Origin: Synchiropus splendidus
Lineage: Eukaryota > Chordata > Actinopteri > Syngnathiformes > Callionymidae
Assembly: GCF_027744825.2 (NCBI RefSeq)
Contig: NC_071334.1
Span: 38,851,437-38,915,436, forward strand
DNA: 64,000 bases
Direction of reading: 5' to 3'
The notes beneath the pieces were generated by a model. That model had not been told where the DNA came from, searched no databases, and was given only the letters and a program-made list of their open reading frames with translations. A program made the position numbers and the translations under genes. Of the stretch, positions 1 to 12,408 are shown one piece after another. The stretch's first letter is position 1; every line of letters starts with the position of its first letter.

Positions 1-950
1 TCGAAAAACACTTCAGACAGCTTAGATTTGATGTGCACCTACTAGAAAGACCCTTTCTGCTATAGTGGGAGGTTAAAATTTCATGTTCTGAAGCTTCCCT
101 GAAAAGTTATGGCACAATGCACAAAAATGCTTTTCAGCCAGAGATAAGGTGGGTTTCAGAACGCCAAAAATAAAAGTGTTGATAACTTTCGAAAAACATT
201 TCAGACAGCTTAGATTTGATGTGCAACTACTAGAAAGACTCTTTCTGCAATAGTGGGAGGTTAAAATTTCATGTTCTGAAGCTTCCCTGAAAAGTTATGG
301 CACAATGCACAAAAACGCTTTTCAGCCTGAGATAAGGTGGGTTTCGGAACGCCAAACATAAAAGTGTTAATAACTTTCGAAAAACACTTCAGACAGCTTT
401 GATTTTATATGCCACTACTAGAAAGACCCTTTCTGCTATAGTGGGAGGTTAAAATTTCATGTTCTGAAGCTTCCCTGAAAAGTTATGGCACAATGCACAA
501 AAACGCTTTTCAGCCTGAGATAAGGTGGGTTTCGGAACGCCAAACATAAAAGTGTTGATAACTTTCGAAAAACACTTCAGACAGCTTAGATTAGATGTGC
601 AACTACTAGAAAGACCCTTTCTGCTATAGTGGGAGGTTAAAATTTCATGTTCTGAAGCTTCCCTGAAAAGTTATGGCACAATGCACAAAAACGCTTTTCA
701 GCCTGAGATAAGGTGGGTTTCGGAACGCCAAACATAAAAGTGTTGATAACTTTCGAAAAACACTTCAGACAGCTTAGATTTGATGTGCAACTACTAGAAA
801 GGCCCTTTCTGCTATAGTGGGAGGTTAAAATTTCAAGTTCTGAAGCTTCCCTGAAAAGTTATGGCACAATGCGTAAAAACGCTTTTCAGCCTGAGATAAG
901 GTGGGTTTCGGAACGCCAAACATAAAAGTGTTAATAACTTTCGAAAAACA

Positions 951-1033
951 CTTCAGACAGCTTAGATTTGATGTGCAACTACTAGAAAGACCCTTTCTGC
1001 TATAGTGGGAGGTTAAAATTTCATGTTCTGAAG
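951..1033. other. 7-bp inverted repeat in each monomer (positions 11-17 / 87-93)
   Basis: CTTCAGA at 951-957 pairs with TCTGAAG at 1027-1033. The right arm overlaps the 8-bp palindrome GAAGCTTC. The left arm is broken in monomers carrying CTTCCGAC. With the two other symmetries it gives each monomer several possible dyads. Confidence 0.45.
984..998. other. Short perfect hairpin in each monomer (positions 44-58)
   Basis: AGAAAG, a three-base ACC spacer, then CTTTCT form a 6-bp perfect inverted repeat, shown here in monomer 6. It recurs every 188 bp. In the common variant with GGCC the centre becomes AGAAAGGCCCTTTCT, which lengthens the arms to 7 bp around one base. The symmetry is seen directly. 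A role in bending, cruciform formation or protein binding is inference. Confidence 0.6.
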
Positions 1034-1038
1034 CTTCC

Positions 1039-1077
1039 CTGAAAAGTTATGGCACAATGCACAAAAACGCTTTTCAG
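1039..1077. other. 8-bp inverted repeat in each monomer (positions 99-106 / 130-137)
   Basis: CTGAAAAG at 1039-1046 is the exact reverse complement of CTTTTCAG at 1070-1077, with 23 bases between. Both arms are kept in nearly every monomer. The spacer holds the most informative variant cluster (GCACAAAAACG, GCGTAAAAACG, GCACAAAAAGG). The variants change the loop more often than the arms, but no function can be read from this alone. Confidence 0.6.
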
Positions 1078-3760
1078 CCTGAGATAAGGTGGGTTTCGGA
1101 ACGCCAAACATAAAAGTGTTAATAACTTTCGAAAAACACTTCAGACAGCTTAGATTTGATGTCCAACTACTAGAAAGACCCTTTCTGCTATAGTGGGAGG
1201 CTAAAATTTCATATTCTGAAGCTTCCCTGAAAAGTTATGGCACAATGCACAAAAACGCTTTTCAGCCTGAGATAAGGTGGGTTTCGGAACGCCAAATATA
1301 AAAGTGTTAATAACTTTCGAAAAACACTTCAGACAGCTAATATTTGATGTACAACTACTAGAAAGACCCTTTCTGCTATAGTGGGAGGTTAAAATTTCAT
1401 GTTCTGAAGCTTCCCTGAAAAGTTATGGCACAATGCACAAAAACGCTTTTCAGCCTGAGATAAGGTGGGTTTCGGAACGCCAAACATAAAAGTGTTGATA
1501 ACTTTCAAAAAACACTTCAGACAGCTTAGATTTGATGTGCAACTACTAGAAAGACCCTTTCTGCTATAGTGGGAGGTTAAAATTTCATGTTCTGAAGCTT
1601 CCCTGAAAAGTTATGGCACAATGCACAAAAACGCTTTTCAGCCTGAGATAAGGTGGGTTTCGGAACGCCAAACATAAAAGTGTTGATAACTTTCGAAAAA
1701 CACTTCAGACAGCTTACATTTGATGTGTACCTACTAGAAAGGCCCTTTCTGCTATAGTGGGAGGTTAAAATTTCATGTTCTGAAGCTTCCCTGAAAAGTT
1801 ATGGCACAATGCGTAAAAACGCTTTTCAGCCTGAGATAAGGTGGGTTTCGGAACGCCAAACATAAAAGTGTTGATAACTTACGAAAAACACTTCCGACAG
1901 CTTAGATTTGATGTGCACCTACTAGAAAGACCCTTTCTGCTATAGTGGGAGGTTAAAATTTCATGTTCTGAAGCTTCCCTGAAAAGTTATGGCACAATGC
2001 ACAAAAACGCTTTTCAGCCTGAGATAAGGTGGGTTTCGGAACGCCAAACATAAAAGTGTTGATAACTTTCGAAAAACACTTCAGACAGCTTAGATTTGAT
2101 GTGCACCTACTAGAAAGGCCCTTTCTGCTATAGTGGGAGGTTAAAATTTCATGTTCTGAAGCCTCCCTGAAAAGTTATGGCACAATGCGTAAAAACGCTT
2201 TTCAGCCTGAGATAAGGTGGGTTTCGGTACGCCAAACATAAAAGTGTTAATAACTTTCGAAAAACACTTCAGACAGCTTAGATTAGATGTGCAACTACTA
2301 GAAAGACCCTTTATGCTATAGTAGGAGGTTAAAATTTCATGTTCTGAAGCTTCCCTGAAAAGTTATGGCACAATGCGTAAAAACGCTTTTCAGCCTGAGA
2401 TAAGGTGGGTTTCGGAACGCCAAACATAAAAGTGTTAATGACTATCGAAAAACACTTCAGACAGCTAAGATTTTATGTGCAACTACTAGAAAGACCCTTT
2501 ATGCTATAGTGGGAGGTTAAAATTTCATGTTCTGAAGCTTCCCTGAAAAGTTATGGCACAATGCACAAAAACGCTTTTCAGCCTGAGATAAGGTGGGTTT
2601 CGGAACGCCAAACATAAAAGTGTTAATAACTTTCGAAAAACACTTCAGACAGCTTAGATTTGATGTGCACCTACTAGAAAGACCCTTTCTGCTATAGTGG
2701 GAGGTTAAAATTTCATGTTCTGAAGCTTCCCTGAAAAGTTATGCCACAATGCACAAAAACGCTTTTCAGCCTGAGATAAGGTGGGTTTCGGAACGCCAAA
2801 CATAAAAGTGTTGATAACTTTCGAAAAACGCTTCCGACAGCTTAGATTTGATGTGCACCTACTAGAAAGACCCTTTCTGCTATAGGGGGAGGTTAAAATT
2901 TCATGTTCTGAAGCTTCCCTGAAAAGTTATGGCACAATGCACAAAAAGGCTTTTCAGCCTGAGATAAGGTGGGTTTCGGAACGCCAAACATAAAAGTGTT
3001 GATAACTTTCGAAAAACACTTCAGACAGCTTAGATTTGATGTGCACCTACTAGAAAGGCCCTTTCTGCTATAGTGGGAGGTTAAAATTTCATGTTCTGAA
3101 GCTTCCCTGAAAAGTTATGGCACAATGCGTAAAAACGCTTTTCAGGCTGAGATAAGGTGGGTTTCGGAACGCCAAACATAAAAGTGTTGATAACTTTCGA
3201 AAAACACTTCAGACAGCTTAGATTTGATGTGCACCTACTAGAAAGGCCCTTTCTGCTATAGTGGGAGGTTAAAATTTCATGTTCTGAAGCTTCCCTGAAA
3301 AGTTATGGCACAATGCGTAAAAACACTTTTCAGCCTGACATAAGGTGGGTTTCGGAACGCCAAACATAAAAGTGTTAATAACTTTCGAAAAACACTTCAG
3401 ACAGCTTAGATTTGATGTGCAACTACTAGAAAGACCCTTTCTGCTATAGTGGGAGGTTAAAATTTCATGTTCTGAAGCTTCCCTGAAAAGTTATGGCACA
3501 ATGCACAAAAACGCTTTTCAGCCTGAGATAAGGTGGGTTTCGGAACGCCAAACATAAAAGTGTTAATAACTTTCGAAAAACACTTCAGACAGCTTAGATT
3601 TGATGTGCACCTACAAGAAAGGCCCTTTCTGCTATAGTGGGAGGTTAAAATTTCATGTTCTGAAGCTTCCCTGAAAAGTTATGGCACAATGCGTAAAAAC
3701 GCTTTTCAGCCTGAGATAAGGTGGGTTTCGGAACGCCAAACATAAAAGTGTTGATAACTT

Positions 3761-5076
3761 TCGAAAAACACTTCAGACAGCTTAGATTTGATGTGCAACT
3801 ACTAGAAAGACCCTTTCTGCTATAGTGGGAGGTTAAAATTTCATGTTCTGAAGCTTCCCTGAAAAGTTATGGCACAATGCACAAAAACGCTTTTCAGCCT
3901 GAGATAAGGTGGGTTTCGGAACGCCAAACATAAAAGTGTTAATAACTTTCGAAAAACACTTCAGACAGCTTAGATTTGATGTGCACCTACTAGAAAGACC
4001 CTTTCTGCTATAGTGGGAGGTTAAAATTTCATGTTCTGAAGCTTCCCTGAAAAGTTATGCCACAATGCACAAAAACGCTTTTCAGCCTGAGATAAGGTGG
4101 GTTTCGGAACGCCAAACATAAAAGTGTTGATAACTTTCGAAAAACACTTCCGACAGCTTAGATTTGATGTGCACCTACTAGAAAGACCCTTTCTGCTATA
4201 GGGGGAGGTTAAAATTTCATGTTCTGAAGCTTCCCAGAAAAGTTATGGCACAATGCACAAAAAGGCTTTTCAGCCTGAGATAAGGTGGGTTTCGGAACGC
4301 CAAACATAAAAGTGTTGATAACTTTCGAAAAACACTTCAGACAGCTTAGATTTGATGTGCACCTACTAGAAAGGCCCTTTCTGCTATAGTGGGAGGTTAA
4401 AATTTCATGTTCTGAAGCTTCCCTGAAAAGTTATGGCACAATGCACAAAAACGCTTTTCAGCCTGAGATAAGGTGGGTTTCGGAACGCCAAACATAAAAG
4501 TGTTGATAACTTTCAAAAAACACTTCAGACAGCTTAGATTTGATGTGCAACTACTAGAAAGACCCTTTCTGCTATAGTGGGAGGTTAAAATTTCATGTTC
4601 TGAAGCTTCCCTGAAAAGTTATGGCACAATGCACAAAAACGCTTTTCAGCCTGAGATAAGGTGGGTTTCGGAACGCCAAACATAAAAGTGTTGATAACTT
4701 TCGAAAAACACTTCAGACAGCTTACATTTGATGTGTACCTACTAGAAAGGCCCTTTCTGCTATAGTGGGAGGTTAAAATTTCATGTTCTGAAGCTTCCCT
4801 GAAAAGTTATGGCACAATGCGTAAAAACGCTTTTCAGCCTGAGATAAGGTGGGTTTCGGAACGCCAAACATAAAAGTGTTGATAACTTACGAAAAACACT
4901 TCCGACAGCTTAGATTTGATGTGCACCTACTAGAAAGACCCTTTCTGCTATAGTGGGAGGTTAAAATTTCATGTTCTGAAGCTTCCCTGAAAAGTTATGG
5001 CACAATGCGTAAAAACGCTTTTCAGCCTGAGATAAGGTGGGTTTCGGAACGCCAAACATAAAAGTGTTGATAACTT
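3761..5076. repeat. Seven recycled monomers (21-27) absent from the second block copy
   Basis: These monomers sit between two segments that are directly joined in the copy at 12409-17672. Monomers 22-23 copy 15-16, seven monomers earlier, including the rare TAGGGGGAGG change. Monomers 25-27 copy 9-11, sixteen monomers earlier, including the rare CTTACATTTGATGTGTACC segment. The stretch looks like local reuse of nearby monomers inserted in register. Confidence 0.75.
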
Positions 5077-6580
5077 TCGAAAAACACTTCAGACAGCTTA
5101 GATTTGATGTGCAACTACTAGAAAGACCCTTTCTGCTATAGTGGGAGGTTCAAATTTCATGTTCTGAAGCTTCCCTGAAAAGTTATGGCACAATGCACAA
5201 AAACGCTTTTCAGCCTGAGATAAGGTGGGTTTCGGAACGCCAAACATAAAAGTGTTGATAACTTTCGAAAAACACTTCAGACAGCTTAGATTTGATGTGC
5301 ACCTACTAGAAAGACCCTTTCTGCTATAGTGGGAGGTTAAAATTTCATGTTCTGAAGCTTCCATGAAAAGTTATGCCACAATGCACAAAAATGCTTTTCA
5401 GCCAGAGATAAGGTGGGTTTCGGAACGCCAAAAATAAAAGTGTTGATAACTTTCGAAAAGCATTTCAGACAGCTTAGATTTGATGTGCAACTACTAGAAA
5501 GACCCTTTCTGCTATAGTGGGAGGTTAAAATTTCATGTTCTGAAGCTTCCCTGAAAAGTTATGGCACAATGCACAAAAACGCTTTTCAGCCTGAGATAAG
5601 GTGGGTTTCGGAACGCCAAACATAAAAGTGTTAATAACTTTCGAAAAACACTTCAGACAGCGAAGATTTTATATGCCACTACTAGAAAGACTCTTTCTGC
5701 TATAGTGGGAGGTTAAAATTTCATGTTCTGAAGCTTCCCTGAAAAGTTATGGCACAATGCACAAAAACGCTTTTCAGCCTGAGATAAGGTGGGTTTCGGA
5801 ACGCCAAACATAAAAGTGTTGATAACTTTCGAAAAACACTTCAGACAGCTTAGATTAGATGTGCAACTACTAGAAAGACCCTTTCTGCTATAGTGGGAGG
5901 TTAAAATTTCATGTTCTGAAGCTTCCCTGAAAAGTTATGGCACAATGCACAAAAACGCTTTTCAGCCTGAGATAAGGTGGGTTTCGGAACGCCAAACATA
6001 AAAGTGTTGATAACTTTCGAAAAACACTTCAGACAGCTTAGATTTGATGTGCACCTACTAGAAAGGCCCTTTCTGCTATAGTGGGAGGTTAAAATTTCAA
6101 GTTCTGAAGCTTCCCTGAAAAGTTATGGCACAATGCGTAAAAACGCTGTTCAGCCTGAGATAAGGTGGGTTTCGGAACGCCAAACATAAAAGTGTTAATA
6201 ACTTTCGAAAAACACTCCAGACAGCTTAGATTTGATGTGCAACTACTAGAAAGACCCTTTCTACTATAGTGGGAGGTTAAAATTTCATGTTCTGAAGCTT
6301 CCCTGAAAAGTTATGGCACAATGCACAAAAACGCTTTTCAGCCTGAGATAAGGTGGGTTTCGGAACGCCAAACATAAAAGTGTTGATAACCTTCGAAAAA
6401 CATTTCAGACAGCTTAGATTTGATGTGCAACTACTAGAAAGACGCTTTCTGCTATAGTGGGAGGTTAAAATTTCATGTTCTGAAGCTTCCCTGAAAAGTT
6501 ATGGCACAATGCACAAAAACGCTTTTCAGCCTGAGATAAGGTGGGTTTCGGAACGCCAAACATAAAAGTGTTGATAACTT
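5077..6580. repeat. 8-monomer block (28-35), copied at 16169-17672
   Basis: Markers in order are TTCCATG, CATTTCAG, GCGAAGATTTTATATGCC, GATTAGATG, TTTCAAGTTC, CACTCCAG with TTCTAC, and GACGCTTTC. The same order follows at +59 monomers (11,092 bp), and a shortened version lies at 55273-56588. Small private changes here include GTTCAAATTTC near 5150, GAAAAGCATTTC near 5453 and GCTGTTCAG near 6146. Confidence 0.8.
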
Positions 6581-7332
6581 TCGAAAAACACTTCAGACAG
6601 CTTAGATTTGATGTGCACCTACTAGAAAGGCCCTTTCTGCTATAGTGGGAGGTTAAAATTTCATGTTCTGAAGCTTCCCTGAAAAGTTATGGCACAATGC
6701 GTAAAAACGCTTTTCAGCCTGAGATAAGGTGGGTTTCGGAACGCCAAACATAAAAGTGTTAATAACTTTCGAAAAACACTTCAGACAGCTTAGATTTGAT
6801 GTGCAGCTACTAGAAAGACCCTTTCTGCTATAGTGGGAGGCTAAAATTTCATATTCTGAAGCTTCCCTGAAAAGTTATGGCACAATGCACAAAAACGCTT
6901 TTCAGCCTGAGATAAGGTGGGTTTCGGAACGCCAAACATAAAAGTGTTGATAACTTTCAAAAAACACTTCAGACAGCTTAGATTTGATGTGCAACTACTA
7001 GAAAGACCCTTTCTGCTATAGTGGGAGGTTAAAATTTCATGTTCTGAAGCTTCCCTGAAAAGTTATGGCACAATGCACAAAAACGCTTTTCAGCCTGAGA
7101 TTAGGTGGGTTTCGGAACGCCAAACATAAAAGTGTTGATAACTTTCGAAAAACACTTCAGACAGCTTAGATTTGATGTGTACCTACTAGAAAGGCCCTTT
7201 CTGCTATAGTGGGAGGTTAAAATTTCATGTTCTGAAGCTTCCCTGAAAAGTTATGGCACAATGCGTAAAAACGCTTTTCAGCCTGAGATAAGGTGGGTTT
7301 CGGAACGCCAAACATAAAAGTGCTAATAACTA
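6581..7332. repeat. Four unassigned mosaic monomers (36-39)
   Basis: Ordinary satellite monomers with no single long match traced. Monomer 37 has the GGCTAAAATTTCATATTC pair of changes and a GTGCAGCT variant. Monomer 38 has the TCAAAAAACA start and GATTAGG. Monomer 39 is of the GTGTACC type and ends with the GCTAATAACTATCG link. Confidence 0.7.
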
Positions 7333-10300
7333 TCGAAAAACACTTCAGACAGCTTAGATTTGATGTGCACCTACTAGAAAGACCCTTTCTGCTATAGTGG
7401 GAGGTTAAAATTTCATGTTCTGAAGCTTCCCTGAAAAGTTATGCCACAATGCACAAAAACGCTTTTCAGCCTGAGATAAGGTGGGTTTCGGAACGCCAAA
7501 CATAAAAGTGTTGATAACTTTCGAAAAACACTTCCGACAGCTTAGATTTGATGTGCACCTACTAGAAAGACCCTTTCTGCTATAGTGGGAGGTTAAAATT
7601 TCATGTTCTGAAGCTTCCCTGAAAAGTTATGGCACAATGCGTAAAAACGCTTTTCAGCCTGAGATAAGGTGGGTTTCGGAACGCCAAACATAAAAGTGTT
7701 AATAACTTTCGAAAAACACTTCAGACAGCTTAGATTTGATGTGCAACTACTAGAAAGGCCCTTTCTGCTATAGTGGGAGGTTAAAATTTCATGTTCTGAA
7801 GCTTCCCTGAAAAGTTATGGCACAATGCACAAAAACGCTTTTCAGCCTGAGATAAGGTGGGTTTCGGTACGCCAAACATAAAAGTGTTGATAACTTTCGA
7901 AAAACACTTCAGACAGCTTAGATTAGATGTGCAACTACTAGAAAGACCCTTTCTGCTATAGTGGGAGGTTAAAATTTCATGTTCTGAAGCTTCCCTGAAA
8001 AGTTATGGCACAATGCGTAAAAACGCTTTTCAGCCTGAGATAAGGTGGGTTTCGGAACGCCAAACATAAAAGTGTTAATGACTATCGAAAAACACTTCAG
8101 ACAGCTAAGATTTTATGTGCAACTACTAGAAAGACCCTTTATGCTATAGTGGGAGGTTAAAATTTCATGTTCTGAAGCTTCCCTGAAAAGTTATGGCACA
8201 ATGCACAAAAACGCTTTTCAGCCTGAGATAAGGTGGGTTTCGGAACGCCAAACATAAAAGTGTTAATAACTTTCGAAAAACACTTCAGACAGCTTAGATT
8301 TGATGTGCACCTACTTCAAAGACTCTTTCTGCTATAGTGGGAGGTTAAAATTTCTTGTTCTGAAGCTTCCCTGAAAAGTTATGCCACAATGCACAAAAAC
8401 GCTTTTCAGCCTGAGATAAGGTGGGTTTCGGAACGCCAAACATAAAAGTGTTGATAACTTTCGAAAAACACTTCCGACAGCTTAGATTTGATGTGCACCT
8501 ACTAGAAAGACCCTTTCTGCTAAAGTGGGAGGTTAAAATTTCATGTTCTGAAGCTTCCCTGAAAAGTTATGGCACAATGCACAAAAAGGCTTTTCAGCCT
8601 GAGATAAGGTGGGTTTCGGAACGCCAAACATAAAAGTGTTGATAACTTTCGAAAAACACTTCAGACAGCTTAGATTTGATGTGCACGTACTAGAAAGGCC
8701 CTTTCTGCTATAGTGGGAGGTTAAAATTTCATGTTCTGAAGCTTCCCTGAAAAGTTATGGCACAATGCGTAAAACCGCTTTTCAGCCTGAGATAAGGTGG
8801 GTTTCGGAACGCCAAACATAAAAGTGTTAATAACTATCGAAAAACACTTCAGACAGCTAAGATTTTATGTGCAACTACTAGAAAGATCCTTTATGCTATA
8901 GTGGGAGGTTAAAATTTCATGTTCTGAAGCTTCCCTGAAAAGTTATGGCACAATGCACAAAAACGCTTTTCAGCCTGAGATAAGGTGGGTTTCGGAACGC
9001 CAAACATAAAAGTGTTAATAACTTTCGAAAAACACTTCAGACAGCTTAGATTTGATGTGCACCTACTAGAAAGACCCTTTCTGCTATAGTGGGAGGTTAA
9101 AATTTCATGTTCTGAAGCTTCCCTGAAAAGTTATGGCACAATGCACAAAAACGCTTTTCAGCCTGAGATAAGGTGGGTTTCGGAACGCCAAACATAAAAG
9201 TGTTAATAACTTTCGAAAAACACTTCAGACAGCTTAGATTTGATGTGCACCTACTAGAAAGACCCTTTCTGCTATAGTGGGAGGTTAAAATTTCATGTTC
9301 TGAAGCTTCCCTGAAAAGTTATGCCACAATGCACAAAAACGCTTTTCAGCCTGAGATAAGGTGGGTTTCGGAACGCCAAACATAAAAGTGTTGATAACTT
9401 TCGAAAAACACTTCCGACAGCTTAGATTTGATGTGCACCTACTAGAAAGACCCTTTCTGCTATAGTGGGAGGTTAAAATTTCATGTTCTGAAGCTTCCCT
9501 GAAAAGTTATGGCACAATGCGTAAAAACGCTTTTCAGCCTGAGATAAGGTGGGTTTCGGAACGCCAAACATAAAAGTGTTAATAACTTTCGAAAAACACT
9601 TCAGACAGCTTAGATTTGATGTGCAACTACTAGAAAGACCCTTTCTGCTATAGTGGGAGGTTAAAATTTCATGTTCTGAAGCTTCTCTGAAAAGTTATGG
9701 CACAATGCACAAAAACGCTTTTCAGCCTGAGATAAGGTGGGTTTCGGAACGCCAAACATAAAAGTGTTGATAACTTTCGAAAAACACTTCAGACAGCTTA
9801 GATTTGATGTGTACCTACTAGAAAGGCCCTTTCTGCTATAGTGGGAGATTAAAATTTCATGTTCTGAAGCTTCCCTGAAAAGTTATGGCACAATGCGTAA
9901 AAACGCTTTTCAGCCTGAGATAAGGTGGGTTTCGGAACGCCAAACATAAAAGTGCTAATAACTATCGAAAAACACTTCAGACAGCTTAGATTTGATGTGC
10001 ACCTACTAGAAAGACCCTTTCTGCTATAGTGGGAGGTTAAAATTTCATGTTCTGAAGCTTCCCTGAAAAGTTATGCCACAATGCACAAAAACGCTTTTCA
10101 GCCTGAGATAAGGTGGGTTTCGGAACGCCAAACATAAAAGTGTTGATAACTTTCGAAAAACACTTCCGACAGCTTAGATTTGATGTGCACCTACTAGAAA
10201 GACCCTTTCTGCTATAGTGGGAGGTTAAAATTTCATGTTCTGAAGCTTCCCTGAAAAGTTATGGCACAATGCACAAAAACGCTTTTCAGCCTGAGATAAG

Positions 10301-10340
10301 GTGGGTTTCGGAACGCCAAACATAAAAGTGTTGATAACTT
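7333..10340. repeat. 16-monomer block (40-55), copied at 56965-59972
   Basis: It matches the right flank at exactly 264 monomers (49,632 bp) distance. Shared rare markers are CTACTTCAAAGACTC with TTTCTTGTTC (monomer 45), CTAAAGTGG with AAAAAGGC (46), GCACGTAC with AAACCGC (47), GATCC with TTATGC (48), GCTTCTCTG (52) and GGAGATTA (53). These are combinations of independent substitutions, so common descent is secure. Confidence 0.85.
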
Positions 10341-11280
10341 TCGAAAAACACCTCAGACAGCTTAGATTTGATGTGCACCTACTAGAAAGACCCTTTCTGC
10401 TATAGTGGGAGGTTAAAATTTCATGTTCTGAAGCTTCCCTGAAAAGTTATGCCACAATGCACAAAAACGCTTTTCAGCCTGAGATAAGGTGGGTTTCGGA
10501 ACGCCAAACATAAAAGTGTTGATAACTTTCGAAAAACACTTCCGACAGCTTAGATTTGATGTGCACCTACTAGAAAGACCCTTTCTGCTATAGTGGGAGG
10601 TTAAAATTTCATGTTCTGAAGCTTCCCTGAAAAGTTATGGCACAATGCGTAAAAACGCTTTTCAGCCTGAGATAAGGTGGGTTTCGGAACGCCAAACATA
10701 AAAGTGTTAATAACTTTCGAAAAACACTTCAGACAGCTTAGATTTGATGTGCAACTACTAGAAAGACCCTTTCTGCTATAGTGGGAGGTTAAAATTTCAT
10801 GTTCTGAAGCTTCTCTGAAAAGTTATGGCACAATGCACAAAAACGCTTTTCAGCCTGAGATAAGGTGGGTTTCGGAACGCCAAACATAAAAGTGTTGATA
10901 ACTTTCGAAAAACACTTCAGACAGCTTAGATTTGATGTGTACCTACTAGAAAGGCCCTTTCTGCTATAGTGGGAGATTAAAATTTCATGTTCTGAAGCTT
11001 CCCTGAAAAGTTATGGCACAATGCGTAAAAACGCTTTTCAGCCTGAGATAAGGTGGGTTTCGGAACGCCAAACATAAAAGTGCTAATAACTATCGAAAAA
11101 CACTTCAGACAGCTTAGATTTGATGTGCACCTACTAGAAAGACCCTTTCTGCTATAGTGGGAGGTTAAAATTTCATGTTCTGAAGCTTCCCTGAAAAGTT
11201 ATGCCACAATGCACAAAAACGCTTTTCAGCCTGAGATAAGGTGGGTTTCGGAACGCCAAACATAAAAGTGTTGATAACTT
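9213..11280. repeat. 6-monomer (1,128-bp) local tandem duplication
   Basis: Monomers 50-54 are repeated as 56-60. The marker pair GCTTCTCTG followed one monomer later by GGAGATTA occurs in monomers 52-53 and again in 58-59, exactly 1,128 bp apart. A GCTAATAACTATCG link follows each pair. Confidence 0.8.
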
Positions 11281-12408
11281 TCGAAAAACACTTCAGACAG
11301 CTTAGATTTGATGTGCACCTACTAGAAAGGCCCTTTCTGCTATAGTGGGAGGTTTAAATTTCATGTTCTGAAGCCTCCCTGAAAAGTTATGGCACAATGC
11401 GTAAAAACGCTTTTCAGCCTGAGATAAGGTGGGTTTCGGAACGCCAAACATAAAAGTGTTAATAACTTTCGAAAAACACTTCAGACAGCTTAGATTTGAT
11501 GTGCAACTACTAGAAAGACCCTTTCTGCTATAGTGGGAGGTTAAAATTTCATGTTCTGAAGCTTCCCTGAAAAGTTATGGCACAATGCACAAAAACGCTT
11601 TTCAGCCTGAGATGAGGTGGGTTTCGGAACGCCAAACATAAAAGTGTTGATAACTTTCGAAAAACACTTCAGACAGCTTAGATTTGATGTGCACCTACTA
11701 GAAAGGCCCTTTCTGCTATAGTGGGAGGTTAAAATTTCATGTTCTGAAGCCTCCCTGAAAAGTTATGGCACAATGCGTAAAAACGCTTTTCAGCCTGAGA
11801 TAAGGTGGGTTTCGGAACGCCAAACATAAAAGTGTTAATAACTTTCGAAAAACACTTCAGACAGCTTAGATTTGATGTGCAACTACTAGAAAGACCCTTT
11901 CTGCTATAGTGGGAGGTTAAAATTTCATGTTCTGAAGCTTCCCTGAAAAGTTATGGCACAATGCGTAAAAACGCTTTTCAGCCTGAGATAAGGTGGGTTT
12001 CGGAACGCCAAACATAAAAGTGTTAATGACTATCGAAAAACACTTCAGACAGCTAAGATTTTATGTGCAACTACTAGAAAGACCCTTTATGCTATAGTGG
12101 GAGGTTAAAATTTCATGTTCTGAAGCTTCCCTGAAAAGTTATGGCACAATGCACAAAAACGCTTTTCAGCCTGAGATAAGGTGGGTTTCGGAAAGCCAAA
12201 CATAAAAGTGTTAATAACTTTCGAAAAACACTTCAGACAGCTTAGATTTGATGTGCACCTACTAGAAAGACCCTTTCTGCTATAGTGGGAGGTTAAAATT
12301 TCATGTTCTGAAGCTTCCCTGAAAAGTTATGCCACAATGCACAAAAACGCTTTTCAGCCTGAGATAAGGTGGGTTTCGGAACGCCAAACATAAAAGTGTT
12401 GATAACTT
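11281..12408. repeat. 6-monomer block (61-66), three copies in the window
   Basis: Diagnostic order: GGTTTAAATTT with GAAGCCTCC, a GCAACT monomer, GAAGCCTCC, a GCGTAAAA monomer ending in AATGACTATCG, TTATGC with GGAAAGCC, then ATGCCAC. It recurs at 19553-20680 (+44 monomers) and 59973-61100 (+259 monomers). The recurring pair of GAAGCCTCC monomers separated by one plain monomer hints at an older dimeric (376-bp) arrangement. Confidence 0.8.

Larger units (their letters stand above)
941..1128 (+). repeat. Representative monomer (number 6), close to consensus
   Basis: This monomer carries the commonest state at most variable sites, so it serves as a reference. Its states are: CTTCAG at positions 11-16; TTAGATTTGATGTGCAACT in the variable segment; GACC at 49-52; TTCTGC at 55-60; ATGGCAC around 109-115; GCACAAAAACGC around 119-130; and CCAAACAT near 164-171. 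The other monomer types differ from it by a few linked substitutions. The named variants are GCACCT or GTGTACCT, TTAGATTAG, GATTTTATATGCC, TAAGATTTTATG, TAATATTTGATGTAC, AAGGCC, ATGCCAC, GCGTAAAA, AAAAAGGC and AAAAATGC. The + strand shown is arbitrary because no gene gives the array a direction. Confidence 0.9.
1..3760. repeat. Older 20-monomer block, first copy (monomers 1-20)
   Basis: Its order of monomer types is repeated at 12409-16168, exactly 66 monomers (12,408 bp) later. Shared private markers include TAGTAGGAGG near 2322, TTCAGGCTG near 3141, AACACTTTTC near 3323 and CTACAAGAAAGG near 3611. Differences noticed between the copies are few: the GAT/AAT link after monomer 1, CAAATATA versus CAAACATA in monomer 7, TTACATT versus TTAGATT in monomer 10, TTCTGC versus TTATGC in monomer 15, and two changes in monomer 16. 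The block also resembles parts of the central units (monomers 4-9 match 161-166), so it is probably related to their ancestor. Confidence 0.85.

Noticed and set aside
936..956. CENP-B box
   Set aside because: TTTCGAAAAACACTTC matches the first half of the box core (TTCG, four bases, A) but lacks the CGGG half. The other CpG-containing site, TTTCGGAACGCC, does not fit either.
5098..5364. 88-residue minus-strand open reading frame, and 71-residue relatives at 16241, 36733, 47261, 52525 and 55345
   Set aside because: They lie inside the satellite and exist only where particular substitutions remove stop codons. Because 188 is not a multiple of three, each monomer shifts the frame. They carry no recognisable domain, and their spacing is a whole number of monomers.
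8421..8633. 70-residue plus-strand open reading frames here and at 22333, 58053, 62189, 63129 and 63693
   Set aside because: Same reason. The frame opens where TATAG is changed (CTAAAGTGG or TATACTGG) so a stop is lost. These are satellite variants, not genes.
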